DNA of 64,000 bases from contig NC_049911.1 of the NCBI RefSeq assembly GCF_001411555.2, positions 5,588,209 through 5,652,208 on the forward strand, read 5' to 3'. Below the pieces are notes generated by a model. It did no database searches and was not told the origin of the DNA. It was given only the letters and a program-made list of their open reading frames with translations. Made by a program: the position numbers and the translations under genes. Below, one piece after another: positions 1 to 12,860 of this stretch (positions are counted from its first letter, which is position 1; each line of letters starts with the position of its first letter). The stretch is from Juglans regia. Its lineage: Eukaryota > Streptophyta > Magnoliopsida > Fagales > Juglandaceae.

Positions 1-3000
1 TCCATCCCTGTAGGCACTCCATGCAAAAACTTTGACCTTGTCGGGAATTATTAGCTTCCATAAAACAGGTCATGGTGCTTACTGTCTTCTTGCATCAAAG
101 GTTTCACCATGACAGTTGTCCTGGCTTTCTTTAAAAAATCGATAGGCACTTCTTACACTGAATTTGCCACTCCTTTCTTGAGCCTATATCCATTTATCTT
201 CATGAACACTTGGGCTTATAACAATCTTCAAAATTTCAGCTATTGTATTAGGATTGCAAAGAACTCTAATTTTCCTTATATCCCACCACATAGTATTGCA
301 ATCAATCAGTTCATCCACAGTATCTCCATCTGATGCAGTCTCCACACAATTTGATTCCATTTTCAGGGTTTGATGACCAAGAAACCAAATATCCTTCCAT
401 TCCTTAATAGATTTTCCATTCCCTATACTCCATCTGCCTCCTTTGATAAGTAGGTGTTGGCTTCCCAAATACCCGTCCAAGCATAAGAGGGATTATTTCC
501 TAATGAGGCTTCAAAGAAGTCTACTTTTGGAAAATATTTAGCCCTGTAAATTTTTTGCTGCATACTTCCTTCCTCTTGCAAAATTCTCCACCCTTGCTTA
601 GCCAATAGAGCCATATTGAAAGTTCTCAGATCTTAGAAGCCTAGCCCTCCTCTGAATTTGGATTCACACATTTTTGCCCAACTAACCCAGTGAATCTTCC
701 TCTCTTCGTTTTTTTGCCCCCACCAGAAACAGTTGTCAAGCAACTTGAAACAGCTCATGACATAGGTTGGGATTGAGAGTGCAACAACTTTGATCAAGAC
801 TTCTCTTCCCCCTTGGTAAAACATATGTTCCTTCTAGCTCTGTAGCTTCAACCATACCCTATGCTTAATCTCAGAAAAGGCTTGAGATTTGACTTGCCAA
901 TCACTTATGGCAAGCCTAGATACTTCTCATAATGTTGCACCTGACAACCACTCCACAAAAGCATGATTGCTTGTTGTTTTTCTGATGGTACATTTCTATT
1001 GAACACCATAGATGCTTTCTCTTTTTGGCTTGATGCATTTTCATATTGCTGCAACAACAGTTTTAATCTTCTGTTTGTCTCAATGTTAGCTTTTACAAAA
1101 GATGATCCTATCATTTGCAAAAAGCAAGTGGTTAATAGATGGAACTCCCTTATAGATTTGAATCCCAAGGATGGACTTAGTGCAATCTGCTTTTGTTAAC
1201 AGGCTAATAAGACCTTCGGTGCATAGTAAAAATAGATAGGGTGATAGAGAATCCTCTTGCCTCAGCCCTCTAGAAGAATTATATGCCATGTTGGCTCACC
1301 ATTAATCAATATAAAGAATGAAACAGTATGAACACATTGCATTATCAGCTAGATCAATCTGTTATCAAAACCTAGTTTTTGCATCACAACTTCTAAGATA
1401 TCTCATTCAACTTGATCATAGGCTTTACTCATGTCTAATTTCAGAGACATAAAACCTTGTTTTCCTTTTCCCTTCTATCTCAAATAATGGACCAGTTCAT
1501 AAGTAATAAATACATTATCTATTATAAGCCTTCCAGGAACAAAGACACTTTGAGAATCAGAGATAATATGAGGAAGTACAACTTTTAATCAATTAGCAAT
1601 CACTTTAGAGATGAGTTTGTAGACAACATTGCAAAGGCTAGTGGGGCGATAATCTACCACTTTCAAAGTTTTTTTCTTAAGCACCAAAGTGATGAAAGTA
1701 TGATTTATGGAATGAGGGAACTCACTAGAGTTGAGTGCATTGAGGATTGTTGCAGAAACAAATTTTCCTGTAATATGCCAGTATCGTTGGAAAAATATTG
1801 GGGTCATGCCATCCGGTCCATACTAGGCTTTTGTGGGGTTCATTTGTTTTAGAGCCTTCAGCACTCTTCCTCGGTGTATGCTTTAACTAGCTCCTCATTC
1901 ATGTTGCTTGTGACTTTTCTTTCCAGGTTCTCCAACACTTCAAAAGATCCCCTCCGATTAGTGGTTGGGGAAAGAGTTTTGAAGTAGTCTATTATAATTT
2001 TATCTCTATTCTCACCCTCTTGCCATTTGCCAAACTCATCTTTTAATTTATAGATTATGTTTTTCTTTCTTCTTTGTGAAGTTTTTGCATGAAAATATTT
2101 GGTGTTTTGGTCCCCTTCATATAGCCATATAGCTCTTGATCTATCTCCACATGATTTCCTCTTGTTCCAACCATAATTGAACTTCTTGTCTTGCTGAGAT
2201 AGCAACATCAATATCATTTCCTTTCGGGTCACAATGCTGCACCAATTTTAGTTTCTAGTTTGCCTTTTGTAATTGGTGATGATTCCAAACTTGAGTCTAT
2301 TCCAAGTTTCCAACTTTTGACTACACCCTTTGAACATATCCATTGCTTCGACCCTATTATTGTAAGGAGTCCCATACTTCCAAGAGACTTCAACACTTTT
2401 CCCACACCCTTCCTCCCCAACCCACATAGCTTCAAATCTAAATGGCTTTTCTCCATATTTATGCACATAGGCACCTTCTGTTTCCAGCCAAATCGATAGG
2501 TGGTCAAAGTATGCTACTGTTCCATGAGTGGCAATGGATTTTGGAAAATGTTACACCTGGCAAAGTTGGCTACGAATTTGTCCAACCTCTCACTAATGCT
2601 AGTGTGGCCCCCCTTTTGTTGCACCAAGTGAACATAGGTCCTTTAAAACTAAAGTCTCTTAATTCACAATTAACAAATTTCTAAACTCAATCATCTATTT
2701 CTCAAGCCTATCTCTACCACCCCACTTCTCCCTCTGCTCTATTATTTCATTAAAGTCACCAAAAACCAACCAAGCCTTACCCTTACCGCTACAAAGAAAG
2801 CAGATTACATTCCAAGTATCACACTTATAGGTAGTGTCAGGGTGCCCATATATGCCCATAATGTACCACTCTTGCTTATTAACATCATCTCCAATGATCA
2901 TGGCATCTATATGGTACTTTGAATACGTAATCATAGATAAATTCACATCTTTTTTACATAGCATGGAAAGTCCCCACTACGCCCAGAACAATCAACAGCT

Positions 3001-3168
3001 AAACAATTGGCAAAACCGAGACCAAACTTACATTATTCCATCACAAGAGCAGTAAGCTTTGTTTCTTGAAGAAACAAACCATCAGGATTTTCCTTCTTGA
3101 CTATGCCTCGAAGGGTCCAAATACCTTATGGGTTCCCAAGCCCACGTGTACTCTAACTGAAGATTTTC
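1..3168 (-). pseudogene. LINE ORF2 relic: endonuclease plus reverse transcriptase
   Basis: Read on the minus strand, ORF2 begins near 3168 with a degenerate copy of the plant LINE start (RGLGNP remains). An APE-type endonuclease piece follows at 2964-2695, with GDFNEI as the metal-site motif. The linker with DQNTKYFHAK is at 2232-1858. Reverse-transcriptase pieces lie at 1807-1589 (YRPTSLCN), 1289-1086 (SRGLRQEDSLSPYLF) and 824-633, and the zinc-binding C-terminal region lies at 614-184. The catalytic FADD box reads FAND, so a metal-binding aspartate is lost. Frameshifts separate every piece. The product would nick DNA and prime reverse transcription of its own RNA; this copy cannot. It is cut by the left edge of the window. 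Confidence 0.85.
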
Positions 3169-5743
3169 ATTGGACCCGGCAGGCCAGGGAACCAGCCTCC
3201 ACCGATAACATTTGTTGGTCTGCCGTTTTTCCCTCATCCTTCTTCCTCTGGGAATGGAGTTCTATGGATGGTATACCCTAGTCTTGAACTGTCACTAAGT
3301 CCGCTTTCTTCTTCCCATTAGTTGTTAACTAAAAATGTTTTTTATCCTGGGCTCTGTTGGGTTGCAATTTTCTTTTCCAAAACTTGTTGTGCCGAAAATA
3401 TTTGCAAGTGCATAGAATCATAATAAGTAGTAAAGTGTTTTAAAGAAAACGTATGTTGAACTCACATAGATTAATTATGCTATTGAGTACTAAAATTTAC
3501 TAAATTAATTACTATTTGGAAATCCGAAATTTAAAAAAATAGATTACGTAAATTAAAATGAAGAAAAGAGCATTAAAATTTAGATTTTAAAAGATAATAA
3601 AAATAGATCTAGAGCGATTGATTTCACCTAACAAATCTCACACAATTTATTCTTCCTTTGGGATAAAATTCCAATTATCCCAAGTTGATGATAAAAATCC
3701 ATAAACTATTCAATATTTTCTCTCGGATAATACTAAAAATATCTCCAATTAATAACTTCATATTTCTATGTGAATTTAACTAATTGAAGACTCATTAAGT
3801 TCTTTAAATTTTTCTTGCAAATCACACAAATCGCGGTAAAGTATCGCTACTTTCGCTCAACTAATGATGCTTAATCCAAGAGCTCTAATCACAAATCACC
3901 TCTCGGTCTTATTGTGATTCAATGGATCGAACAATAATTAACTACCAAATTGCAAGCATTAAAAACAAGGAATAAACACTCAGTCATGAAAATATTGAAA
4001 ATAAAATAATTTAGAATATAAATTGTGTGTTCAAAGCTAGACTACATCACAGCTCTAGAAAATAAGATTAGTTCAAAATAAAACAAAAAATAAAAAGGAT
4101 AGAACTAGTGTTCTTCGTTGGAGTCAATTGATGAAGCATGCGGCTTTTGCCTCTACTCCCCAGATCTGCTTCCTCGAAAGAAAACTTAAAGAATAATTTC
4201 TAGACTATTGGATTCTAAAACTCAAATTCTCATCCTCTAATTTCATGCTAATGATATACTTATATAGGGTAGAAAAGAAATCCTAACGTTTTCATGATTC
4301 CCACCTAAAAAATCGTCTAACTTCTAGGATTTATATTGGCAGCCTGATATGCGCTCCAGGATTCAGAATTTAGAAATCGTTATTAGAGTGAAAGTTGTAA
4401 CCCTTTAAGATATATTTCCAACCCACCCATAATCGCATCTATCAGATATGTGATTAGAAAGTTATGATCTAAACACTCAAGTATGTCCAGGTTGTCTCCT
4501 AGTGTATTCTGAACTTGGAGTTCTTGTGGATTCTTTCTGTGATTTCTTTCTCTTTTTCTTGATCAAAATTATCTTCAAGCCCTTTTGCTAGTTGTTTCCC
4601 ACGATGTCATTTAGGTTGGTCTTTTAAGTTGGTCAGTTAGACTAGTCACCCAATCTAATCGCCCAGAGCCTTGTCGCCAAGTCTTTTCACCCCGGAAGTA
4701 AAATATCTCGTTCATCACCTAACTCTTACCGCCATTTATGGTCGCCATTGAGTCTGCTAGACTAAATCTCCTTGGCTCTCTTTAGATCTTGTTGTCTCTC
4801 GTCGACCTGGATCCGTAGTCTCTTCTTTTGTACCAAAAAACTCTCTTTTCATAATAAATCTTCTCATTCCTTCAAAATAAAATAAAATATATAGAAATAA
4901 AATAAAATCAATAGTATTGAAAGAAGATTGACACTTTTCATAAATAAAAGAGTAATAAAATCACATAAAAGTTACACTTATCACATCGTCAGGCACCTCC
5001 ATCATATTCTGGTTGGATTAAGTTTGCTAATGGGCTTTCGTTCTCCTGTTCTTCATTCTGTAGGCCCATTTCCTCCTCCAAAGCCCCTTTTAGAAGTTGA
5101 CCCTTGACTCATTGTCCTCAGCACACCTACGCTACAATTCCCATTCCTTATTAACTGTTCTTGATTTTTTGCTTTCTATTTCTTACAAAATCTAAGCTGC
5201 TGTGATCTGTTCCAATAAGATTTCCTTTGGTAACTTTCCAGCTTTCGATTGCGTCCCATGAATCACTCCCTCCGTAACTCCATCCCTAAGTTCCGCTGGA
5301 TCAGAATTGAGCAGATTCTTCTGCATAATTTTTGCCTGACTAGGATATTCACTTCCTCCGTCCACCGGAGTTTCCACTGACGGCGAGGATTTCTCTGTAC
5401 CTCTTTTATGTTCCCTTCTTCCCCAACTCATTCCAACTTTACTCCCGGCATGTAGCCATTGTCCATATGGTAGCTCATTAGCTTCAAAAGATTCCATTTC
5501 AGTTTTCCATTGGTCACATTCACGGTGGCCATGTCCTAACTTCCCACAACATTGGGAAAAATTCGGGAGCCTCTCGTACATGAATCGAACCCAGATGGGT
5601 TGAGCTATGCCGATATTGCTCTTCTTGCCTCATAACAGAGGTTTTGTAATATCCAAGCAAACACTTACCTACATGAATTCACCCCACGCCATCTCACCTT
5701 TTTCCAAGTCCACTTCTTCCACTCTCCCAATGGCACTACCAAC
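3169..5743 (-). pseudogene. LINE ORF1 C-terminal half with zinc knuckle, broken by a solo LTR
   Basis: The minus strand from 5743 encodes the nucleic-acid-binding protein of the LINE. IGRVEEVDLEKGEMAWGEF comes first, then QPIWVRFMYERLPNF, then a CCHC knuckle (CCGKLGHGHREC). In the knuckle the first cysteine of the usual FCFxCG form is replaced by serine. A low-complexity tail follows and is interrupted by the solo LTR at 3385-4983; the last ~200 bases before ORF2 lie at 3169-3384. ORF1 proteins of plant L1 elements package their RNA. Stops are visible at about 5675 and 5630. It is the same architecture as the intact ORF1 at 61436-62896. Confidence 0.8.
3385..4983 (-). repeat. Solo LTR of the gag-protease Ty3 family seen at 18444-25436
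   Basis: The 1599 bases are the reverse complement of the LTRs at 18444-20091 and 23794-25436. The boundaries read TGTTGTGCC at the left and CTTATCA at the right, matching TGATAAG and CACAACA of the complete element. No internal region is present, so this is a solo LTR left by LTR-LTR recombination or an old truncated copy. The five bases on either side (AAACT and CATCG) do not match, so the target duplication has decayed or an end was rearranged. It sits inside LINE ORF1. Confidence 0.85.
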
Positions 5744-6123
5744 TGTTAGACTAAAAACGATTCTATCAAGCGGAATAACACTTTAGAAACAATAATCGAT
5801 AGGTTTTAATGCCAAGAATAATACTTCCAGTCATTGATGCTATTCACTGGTTTTCCACGTTTCTCACTGTGTTTGGCACTTCCAAATTCTTCTCCACTCT
5901 ATTTAGAGGGTGTAAGACTGAAGGGAATTGAGTGAGTGAGTCTGGGGACCAAACACTGTATTTATAGCCGAAACCTCCATCAAGCTTCGGTGTTACATGT
6001 CCCACGTGATCCTATTTTCATGGGATCAATTATGAACGTGATGAATAAGAGTGGTGGACCACTTCAAGGACTCTTAAGCGATAGACTCGTTCTCACGAAC
6101 GGCTCCGTGAGAAACGGTCAACA
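5744..6123 (-). repeat. 3' LTR of the Copia element
   Basis: The repeat is 380 bases, beginning TGTTAGACT and ending GTCAACA as read on the plus strand, and it matches 13164-13543 base for base in length. The minus strand just outside it (6140-6124) reads GTGGACTAAGTGAGAAAA, a typical Copia polypurine tract, so this is the 3' copy. The adjacent target duplication is CCAAC. Confidence 0.85.
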
Positions 6124-6452
6124 TTTTCTCACTTAGTCCACACTCATAATCTAAGATTTCATCTTAAACACATCGATAATCTCCATTTAAGTAATAAATA
6201 CATGAATCATGGCGATAGGTCCTCTAATGATGAGTACTACTTTTCATGTATTATTATGTATTTATTCTTTAAACATTATAATTTATGCTGGAACAATTTT
6301 TTAATGAATAAACCCTATGTTTATTCTTGGTCCAACACAGATGAATTTTTCTAAAAAATTAAATTAAGGTGCACATCAATATGAGAAAAAACATCAAAAT
6401 ATTTAAGAATTTTATTAAAATAACATTGTTCATACAATGAAAAATTACATAA
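6124..6452 (-). other. Copia 3' untranslated region and polypurine tract
   Basis: On the minus strand this continues the sequence that follows the pol stop codon: ATTATGTAATTTTTCATTG here matches 12812-12830 on the plus strand. It then runs to the purine tract next to the 3' LTR. At 6453 it is fused directly to a gag fragment, so about 4.8 kb of pol is missing from this arm. No coding sequence is apparent. Confidence 0.7.
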
Positions 6453-6886
6453 TGCTCACGTACACCTTTCACACTGGTGAGCCTTAGGGATGAGAACTTC
6501 ATGATTAGGGTACTTGCTAGTACTTTGTCTAAAGTGACAAATTGTTCATCAATGGCCTTTAGCAAGTCTCGGACCTTTTCATGCTGATCGACAGAACCAC
6601 GAATACCAATAGAAATTCTAGTCTTAATGAACATCATGCTGAGGCGATTAGATCGCTCCCATCACTCATTAAGTGCGATGGCTGCTGCATTGCTGGTATC
6701 AGTGAGTGCTGGTGGTTCGTCTTTCCTAATAGCATAGTCTATGTCCATCCACCCTAAATGAAGAACTCACTTCTTCCAGACGTTATAGTTATCTCCCTTA
6801 AGTTCAGTGATATCATAACGAATATTAGAGAAATTTGCAGGTTGTGCAACTGCATATAGATTACATGTTTACGTTAAAATTGAGGC
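6453..6886 (-). pseudogene. Copia gag fragment, inverted duplicate of 7591-8034
   Basis: The minus strand repeats the start of gag, including GSVDQHEKVRDLLKAIDEQF and KGVREH. The same stretch is found on the plus strand at 7591-8034, so the two form an inverted repeat of about 440 bases around a 700-base AT-rich loop. The fragment stops at GTGAGCA and is joined to the 3' untranslated region. It is in the orientation expected from the LTRs. Stops are present, and it is not a functional gene. Confidence 0.8.
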
Positions 6887-7590
6887 CTAAAAAAAAAAAT
6901 TCTTTTTTTGTTTATTATGCTTGTATTTAGTTTGCATGAATTGATTAATTTTGATTTATATTAATACATGCAATTTTTTTTATGAGTATATAATTTAAAG
7001 CATGAAATTAAAAGTTATGCATAATATTATAGTTTTGATTATGTAATTTTTATGCTTATATTATGAATATTTTGTGCATAATAATAACATGTTAGTATTA
7101 GTTAAAATTATGTAATTCATAATATTAAGCTAGTCTTATGTAATTTAAATGTCTAGTGATCCATATAATTTTATGTTAATTAGAGTATAGCCACAACATC
7201 TTTAATTAAGTAAAATTATTATAATTGATTAGGATCACATAAAAAATATTAGACATTAATTGTAATTAAATATACTTAATATAATAAATTTTATCCCACA
7301 TGAATTTTTATTATATTTATATTATTAATTAGGATAAAATATCAAGTTATTCATAAATTACCCACAGGAATTATGAATTTAGTGAATAATTTGATAGTTT
7401 TATCATAAAAGTAGATAGAATATACATCAAATCATAATATATCCTTTAGAATTATGAATTAAGTTCATAATTTGATAAAATTCTATCAAAAAAATTAATT
7501 GAATCTACTTGAATTAAAAATTTAGCCACAGGCAATTTTATGTCATTAGATTCAATTTTTAAGCATGATTTACATTGGTAAAATATGAAT
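6887..7590. other. AT-rich loop between the inverted gag copies
   Basis: About 700 bases of very AT-rich sequence without coding potential. The two inverted gag arms both begin at AGGCCTCAATTTTA, exactly at its edges. It may derive from the 5' leader of the element or be unrelated filler. I recognise no motif in it. Confidence 0.5.
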
Positions 7591-9109
7591 ATTTATTTAG
7601 GCCTCAATTTTAATGTAAGCATGTAATCTATATGCAGTTGCACAACCTGCAAATTTCTCTAATATTCGTTATGATATCCCTAAACTAAAGGAAGATAACT
7701 ATAGGTCTGGAAGGAGAGAGTTCTTCTTCATTTAGGGTGGATGGACATAGACTATGCTATTAGAAAAGACGAACCACCAGCACTCATTGATACCATCAAT
7801 GCAGCAGCTATCGCACTTTATGAGCGATGAGAGCGATCTAATCGCCTTAGCATGATATTCATTAAGACTAGAATATCTGCTAGTATTCGTGGTTCTGTCG
7901 ATCAGCATGAAAAGGTCCGAGACTTGCTAAAGACTATTGATGAACAATTTGTTACTTCAGACAAGGCACTAGCAAACACCCTAATCATGAAGTTCTCATC
8001 TCTAAGGCTTACCAGTGAAAGGTGTGCGTGAGCACATCATGCAAATGAGAGACAATGTGGTTCAATTGAAGAAACTCGAGGTTGAAATGTCGGAGTCCTT
8101 CCTGGTGCACTATATCCTGAACACCCTCCCGCATCAATATGGACCCTTCAAAATCTCATACAACACACATAAAGATAAATTGTCAATTAATGAACTCATA
8201 ATTATATGTGTTCAAGAGGAAGGGAGACTGATGATGGAGCAGGGTGAAAGTGCAATGCTGGCAACGTATGGAAATGGCAAATCTCAAACCAAACTGAAAG
8301 GAAAAGGCAAAATACCTCCCCAAGGTGGTATTAAGAAAGATTTCATGTGTTTCTTCGGTAAAAAGAAGGGACACATGAAGAAGGAATGCACCAAATTCCA
8401 GAAATGGCTTGCAGACAAAAGTAATCCAACCTCACTTGTTTGTTATGAATCTAATATGGTTAATGTTAATATTAACACATGGTGGATTGATTCTGGATCA
8501 ACAATCCACATTTCAAATTCTTTGCAGGGTTTGCAAAACCTAAGGAAGCCAGTGGGAAGTGAGCGAAGCATCTTATCAGAAAACAAGATGGGCTCGCATG
8601 TGGAAACTGTAGAAACTTGCTATTTAATTTTATCTATTGGTTTTGTTTTAAAGTTGGAAAAGACCTTTTATGTTCAAAGTTTCACTAGAAACTTGATTTC
8701 AGTTTCAAGACTAGTACCTTTTGAATATTCCTTTAATTTTTCAAATTCCATATTCAATTTATTTTATAAATCTGATTGTGTTGGGAATGGTACTTTGTCT
8801 GATGGTCTTTACTGCAATAATTTACAAAACAATACCACTTATGATTCAATGCATGTTCACACTGGCACTAAAAGATGTGTTATTAATGAAGATTCTTCTA
8901 AATTATGGCACCAGATATTAGGTCATATCTCCATAGATAAAATTAAAAGATTAATAAATGAAAGAGTACTTAATACTCTGGATTTTACTGATTTTGATAC
9001 TTTTGTGGACTGCATAAAAGGAAAGTAGACAAACAAGTCAAAGAAAGGTGCCAATAGGAGTTCAGACATATTAGAGATCATACATACTGATATATGTAGT
9101 CCAGACATA

Positions 9110-10234
9110 GGGTACGTTTGGGTGTTGAAAAGTGTTGAGAATGTTTGTGAATAGTTATGAGTAGAGATTGGAGTGAGTTTGTGGGTCCCATTGATAGTAT
9201 TTTGAGTTGTTTGGATGTGTGAAGTATGTTGAGTTGTTGACTTTTGAGTAGGTAGTTGAAAAATGTGTGGGTCCCATAAATATTATAGTGATTTTATTTT
9301 TAGTAATAAATATTATAATGATTTTATTATAGTGATTTTTTAATATTAATAAATATTGTAGTGATTTTATTTTACTTTTATATATAATAATGATAAATAG
9401 TATAATGATTTTATTTTTAATTTATATATAATTGTGATAAATATTATAATGATTTTATTTATATATATATAATAGTTATAAATATTATAGTAATGTTATT
9501 TTTTATTTATATATTATAGTGATTTTATTTTTAATTTATATATAATAGTGATAAATATTATAGTAGTTTATTTTTTATTTATATATAATAGTGATTTTAT
9601 TTTTTATTTATATATTATAGCGATTTTATTTTTTATTTATATATAATAGTGATAAATATTTTTTATTTATATATTGTAGTGATTTTTATTTATTTATATA
9701 TTATAGTGATTTTATTTTTTATTTATATATTATAGTGATTTTATTTTTTATTTATATATAACAGTTATAAATATTTTTTATTTATATATTATAGTGATTT
9801 TATTTTTTATTTATATATTATAGTGATTTTATTTTTTATTTATATATTATAGTGATTTTATTTTTTATTTTTTATTTATATATTATAGTGATTTTATTTT
9901 TTATTTATATATTATAGAGATTTTATTTTTTATTTATATATAATAGTGATACATATTTTTTATTTATATATTATAGTGATTTTTTATTATTTATATATTA
10001 TAATGATTTTTTTATTTATATTTAATAGTGATAAATATTATAGTGATTTTATTTTTTATTTATATATAATAGTGATAAGTATTATAGAATGTTTGTGAAT
10101 AGTTATGAGTAGAGATTGAAGTGGGTTTGTGGGTCCCATTGAGAGTATTTTAAGTTGTTTGGTATGTGAAGTATTTTCAAAAGTACGAGAATACTTAGAA
10201 AGTGTTGAGGTATCTCTGTTATCCAAACACAGCC
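9110..10234. mobile_element. PIF/Harbinger-like non-autonomous DNA element in Copia integrase
   Basis: The ends read GGGTACGTTTGG and (reverse complement) GGCTGTGTTTGG. They are flanked by ATA on both sides (9107-9109, 10235-10237); equally, the five bases CATAG occur at 9106-9110 and 10234-10238. Removing it restores the integrase frame CSPDI-DSHG, which proves the insertion. A ~90-base segment (GTTTGTGAATAGTTATGAG and onward) is repeated in direct orientation near both ends (9137 and 10086), with an AT-rich tandem array between. It has no coding capacity. The ends resemble the Tourist-like MITEs elsewhere in this window, but the TSD is ATA rather than TTA/TAA. Confidence 0.75.
9270..10085. 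repeat. AT-rich tandem array, period about 30 bp
   Basis: The core TTATAGTGATTTTATTTTTT plus ATTTATATA is repeated with small length changes, giving roughly 25 to 30 imperfect units. Variant units contain AATAGTGATAAATATT. The array fills most of the DNA element at 9110-10234 and lies between two ~90-base direct repeats. It has no coding potential. Confidence 0.85.
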
Positions 10235-12860
10235 ATAGACTCACATGGTTAGAAATACTTCATCTTTTTTATAGATGATTACTCACGATATATGTATTTC
10301 TACATGCTTCATAACAAGAACGAAGCATTAGATGCCTTTAAAATCTTTAAGGCTGAAGTAGAGAAACAATGCGGTAGGCAAATTAAGATCGTAAGATCAG
10401 ATAGAGGTGGGGAATATTATGGTAGATACATAGAGAATGGACAAGTACTTGGGCCATTTGCAAAGTTTCTTCAAGAGCATGAGATTGTTGCCCAATACAC
10501 CATACATGGTTTAACGGACTAGAATGGCGTAGCAGAAATAAGAAACCGAACATTATTGGACATGGTGCAGAGTATGCTTAGGTCCAATCTTCCTAAATCA
10601 TTGTGGGTTGAAACACTTAAGACGACAGTATATATATTAAACCGAGTTCCAACCAAGGTTGTTCCTAAAACGCCATTTGAATTATGGAAAGGTTGGAAAC
10701 CGAGTTTGCGACATATGCGTGTTTGGGGATGCCCGTCTGAGGTGACAATTATAATCCACAAGAGAAGAAACTAGACCCAAGGACCATTAGTGGGTATTTC
10801 ATTGGATATGCTGAAAGGTCTAAGGGTTATAGATTTTATTGTCTATCTCACAGTACTAGGATTGTGGAATCAAGAAATACAAAGTTTTTTAAAAATGACT
10901 TGATCAGTGGGAGCGATCAAACCAGGAACATAGTTTTTGAAAATAATCATTCAGAATTTCAACCTTCCACCTCAAGTGATAGATTGGTTATTGTTTACAA
11001 CACCCATTAAGTACAAACTGGTGTTGAACAACCAATCATTGACATTTCACAAGCTACTGACAACATTTCAGTAGATCAAGTAGTTCAAGAGTTGCCAACA
11101 ACTTTTAAACAACAAGTTGAACCACATACTTCTCAGGAAGATGATGGTGCAATATTAAGAAGATCTGTTAGAGCAAGGAGATCAGCAATTCCTAGTGATT
11201 ATGTTGTGTATCTGCAAAAATCTGACTATAACATTGGAGTCGAAAATGATCCCGAGTTCTTTTCACAAGCCATGAGTTGCAAAAAATCAGAATTATGGTA
11301 CAATGTCATGAAGGAAGAGATGATTTCTATGAAGAGTAACGAAGTCTGGGATCTTGTTGAGTTGCCTAATGGTGTAAAAGCCATTGGATATAAATGAGTC
11401 TTTAAAACTAAAAGAGACTCATTGGGCAGCATTAAGAGATACAAGGCAAGACTCGTTGCTAAGAGATTCAATCGGAAAGAAAGAATCGATTACACAGAAA
11501 CTTTCTCTCATGTATCTAAGAAAGATTCCTTGTGTGTTATTTTGACATTAGTAGCCCATTTTGACTTAGAGTTGCAACAAATGGATGTGAAAACAACATT
11601 TCTCAATGGAGATCTAGAGGAGGAGGTTTACATAAAACAACCTGAAGGATTCCCCTCTAATGATGGTGAGCAATTGGTTTGGAAGCTCAAGAAATCCATA
11701 TACGATTTAAAAAAGCATTCCGCCAATGGTATTTGAAATTCCATAATGTAATTTATTCATTCGATTTTATAGAAAACGTTATGGATCAATGTATATACCA
11801 AAAGGTCAGTGGGAGTAAAATCTGTTTTCTTGTTTTATATGTGGATGACATTTTGTTAGGAATTAATGATAAAGGTTTGCTACATGAGGTAAAACAATTC
11901 CTCTCTAAAATTTTTGATATGAAAGATATGGGTGAGGTATCTTATGTCATTGGCATTAAGATCCATAGAGACAGATTTCGAGGTATCTTGAGTCTGTCTC
12001 AAGAAACCTATATTAATAAAGTTTTAGAGAGATTCCGGATGAATGATTGTTCACCAAGTGTAGCTCCCATTGTGAAGGGTGATAGGTTCAATTTGAACCA
12101 ATGCCCAAAGAACGACCTTGAAATGGAACAAATGAATAACATTTCATATGCTTCTGCTATCGGAAGCCTAATGTTTGCTCAGGTCTGTACAAGACCTGAC
12201 ATTGCATTTGTTGTGGGAATATTGGGACGATATTAGAGTGATCCAGGTTTAGACCACTAGAGAGTTGCAAAGAAAGTAATGAGGTACCTTCAAGGAATCA
12301 AAGAATACATGCTTATGTATAGATAAACGGACAATCTGGAAGTACTTGGCTACTCAGATTCTAACTTTGCTGGCTGTATTGCTTCAAGCAAATCAACATC
12401 AGGATACATATTTTTGATGGCCGGTGGAGCTATATCATGGAAGAGTGCCAAGCAGACTTTGACTCCCACTTCCACTATGAAAGCTGAGTTCGTCTCTTAT
12501 TTTGAGACTACTTCACATGGTGTATGGCTTAAGAGTTTCATTTCTGGGCTTAGAATTATGGATTCGATCTCTAGACCATTGAGAATGTATTGCAACAATT
12601 CAACTACTGTTTTTATGGCTAAGAACAATAAAAGTGAGAGTCAGAGTAAACACATTGACATTAAATATTTAGCCATAAGGGAATGTGTTAAAGAAAATAA
12701 AGTGGTCATTGAGCACGTAAGAACTGAACTAATGATCGCTGATCCTTTGACTAAAGGCATGCCACCATTGAAATTCAAGGATCATGTAGTGAATATGGGA
12801 CTTGGTTCCATTATGTAATTTTTCATTGTATGAACAATGTTATTTTAATGAAATTCTTAA

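Larger units (their letters stand above)
7591..12818 (+). pseudogene. Copia gag-pol relic, inverted relative to its LTRs
   Basis: Domains in Copia order on the plus strand are as follows. Gag runs 7640-8400, with a damaged zinc knuckle (CFFGKKKGHMKKEC; the second cysteine is glycine). Protease lies near 8480 (WWIDSGST). The GAG-pre-integrase segment is at 8890-9030. Integrase is at 9060-9109 and 10238-10770 (IDDYSRY, VRSDRGGEYYGRY), split by the 9110-10234 insertion. Reverse transcriptase is at 11400-12230 (FLNGDLEEEVYIKQPEGF, YVDDILL with both catalytic aspartates), and RNase H is at 12300-12818 (ADPLTKGMPP). Stops interrupt it at about 9026, 10520, 10772, 11010, 11395, 12234 and 12325, and there is a frameshift near 11735. 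No LTR promoter reads in its direction, so it cannot be expressed from its own element. Confidence 0.85.

Noticed and set aside
3385..4983. A matching target duplication for the solo LTR
   Set aside because: Flanking bases AAACT and CATCG do not match; no nearby shift of the ends gives a better pair.
9270..10085. Regular repeats that might suggest a CRISPR-like array
   Set aside because: Units are contiguous and AT-rich with no unique spacers, within a plant transposon.
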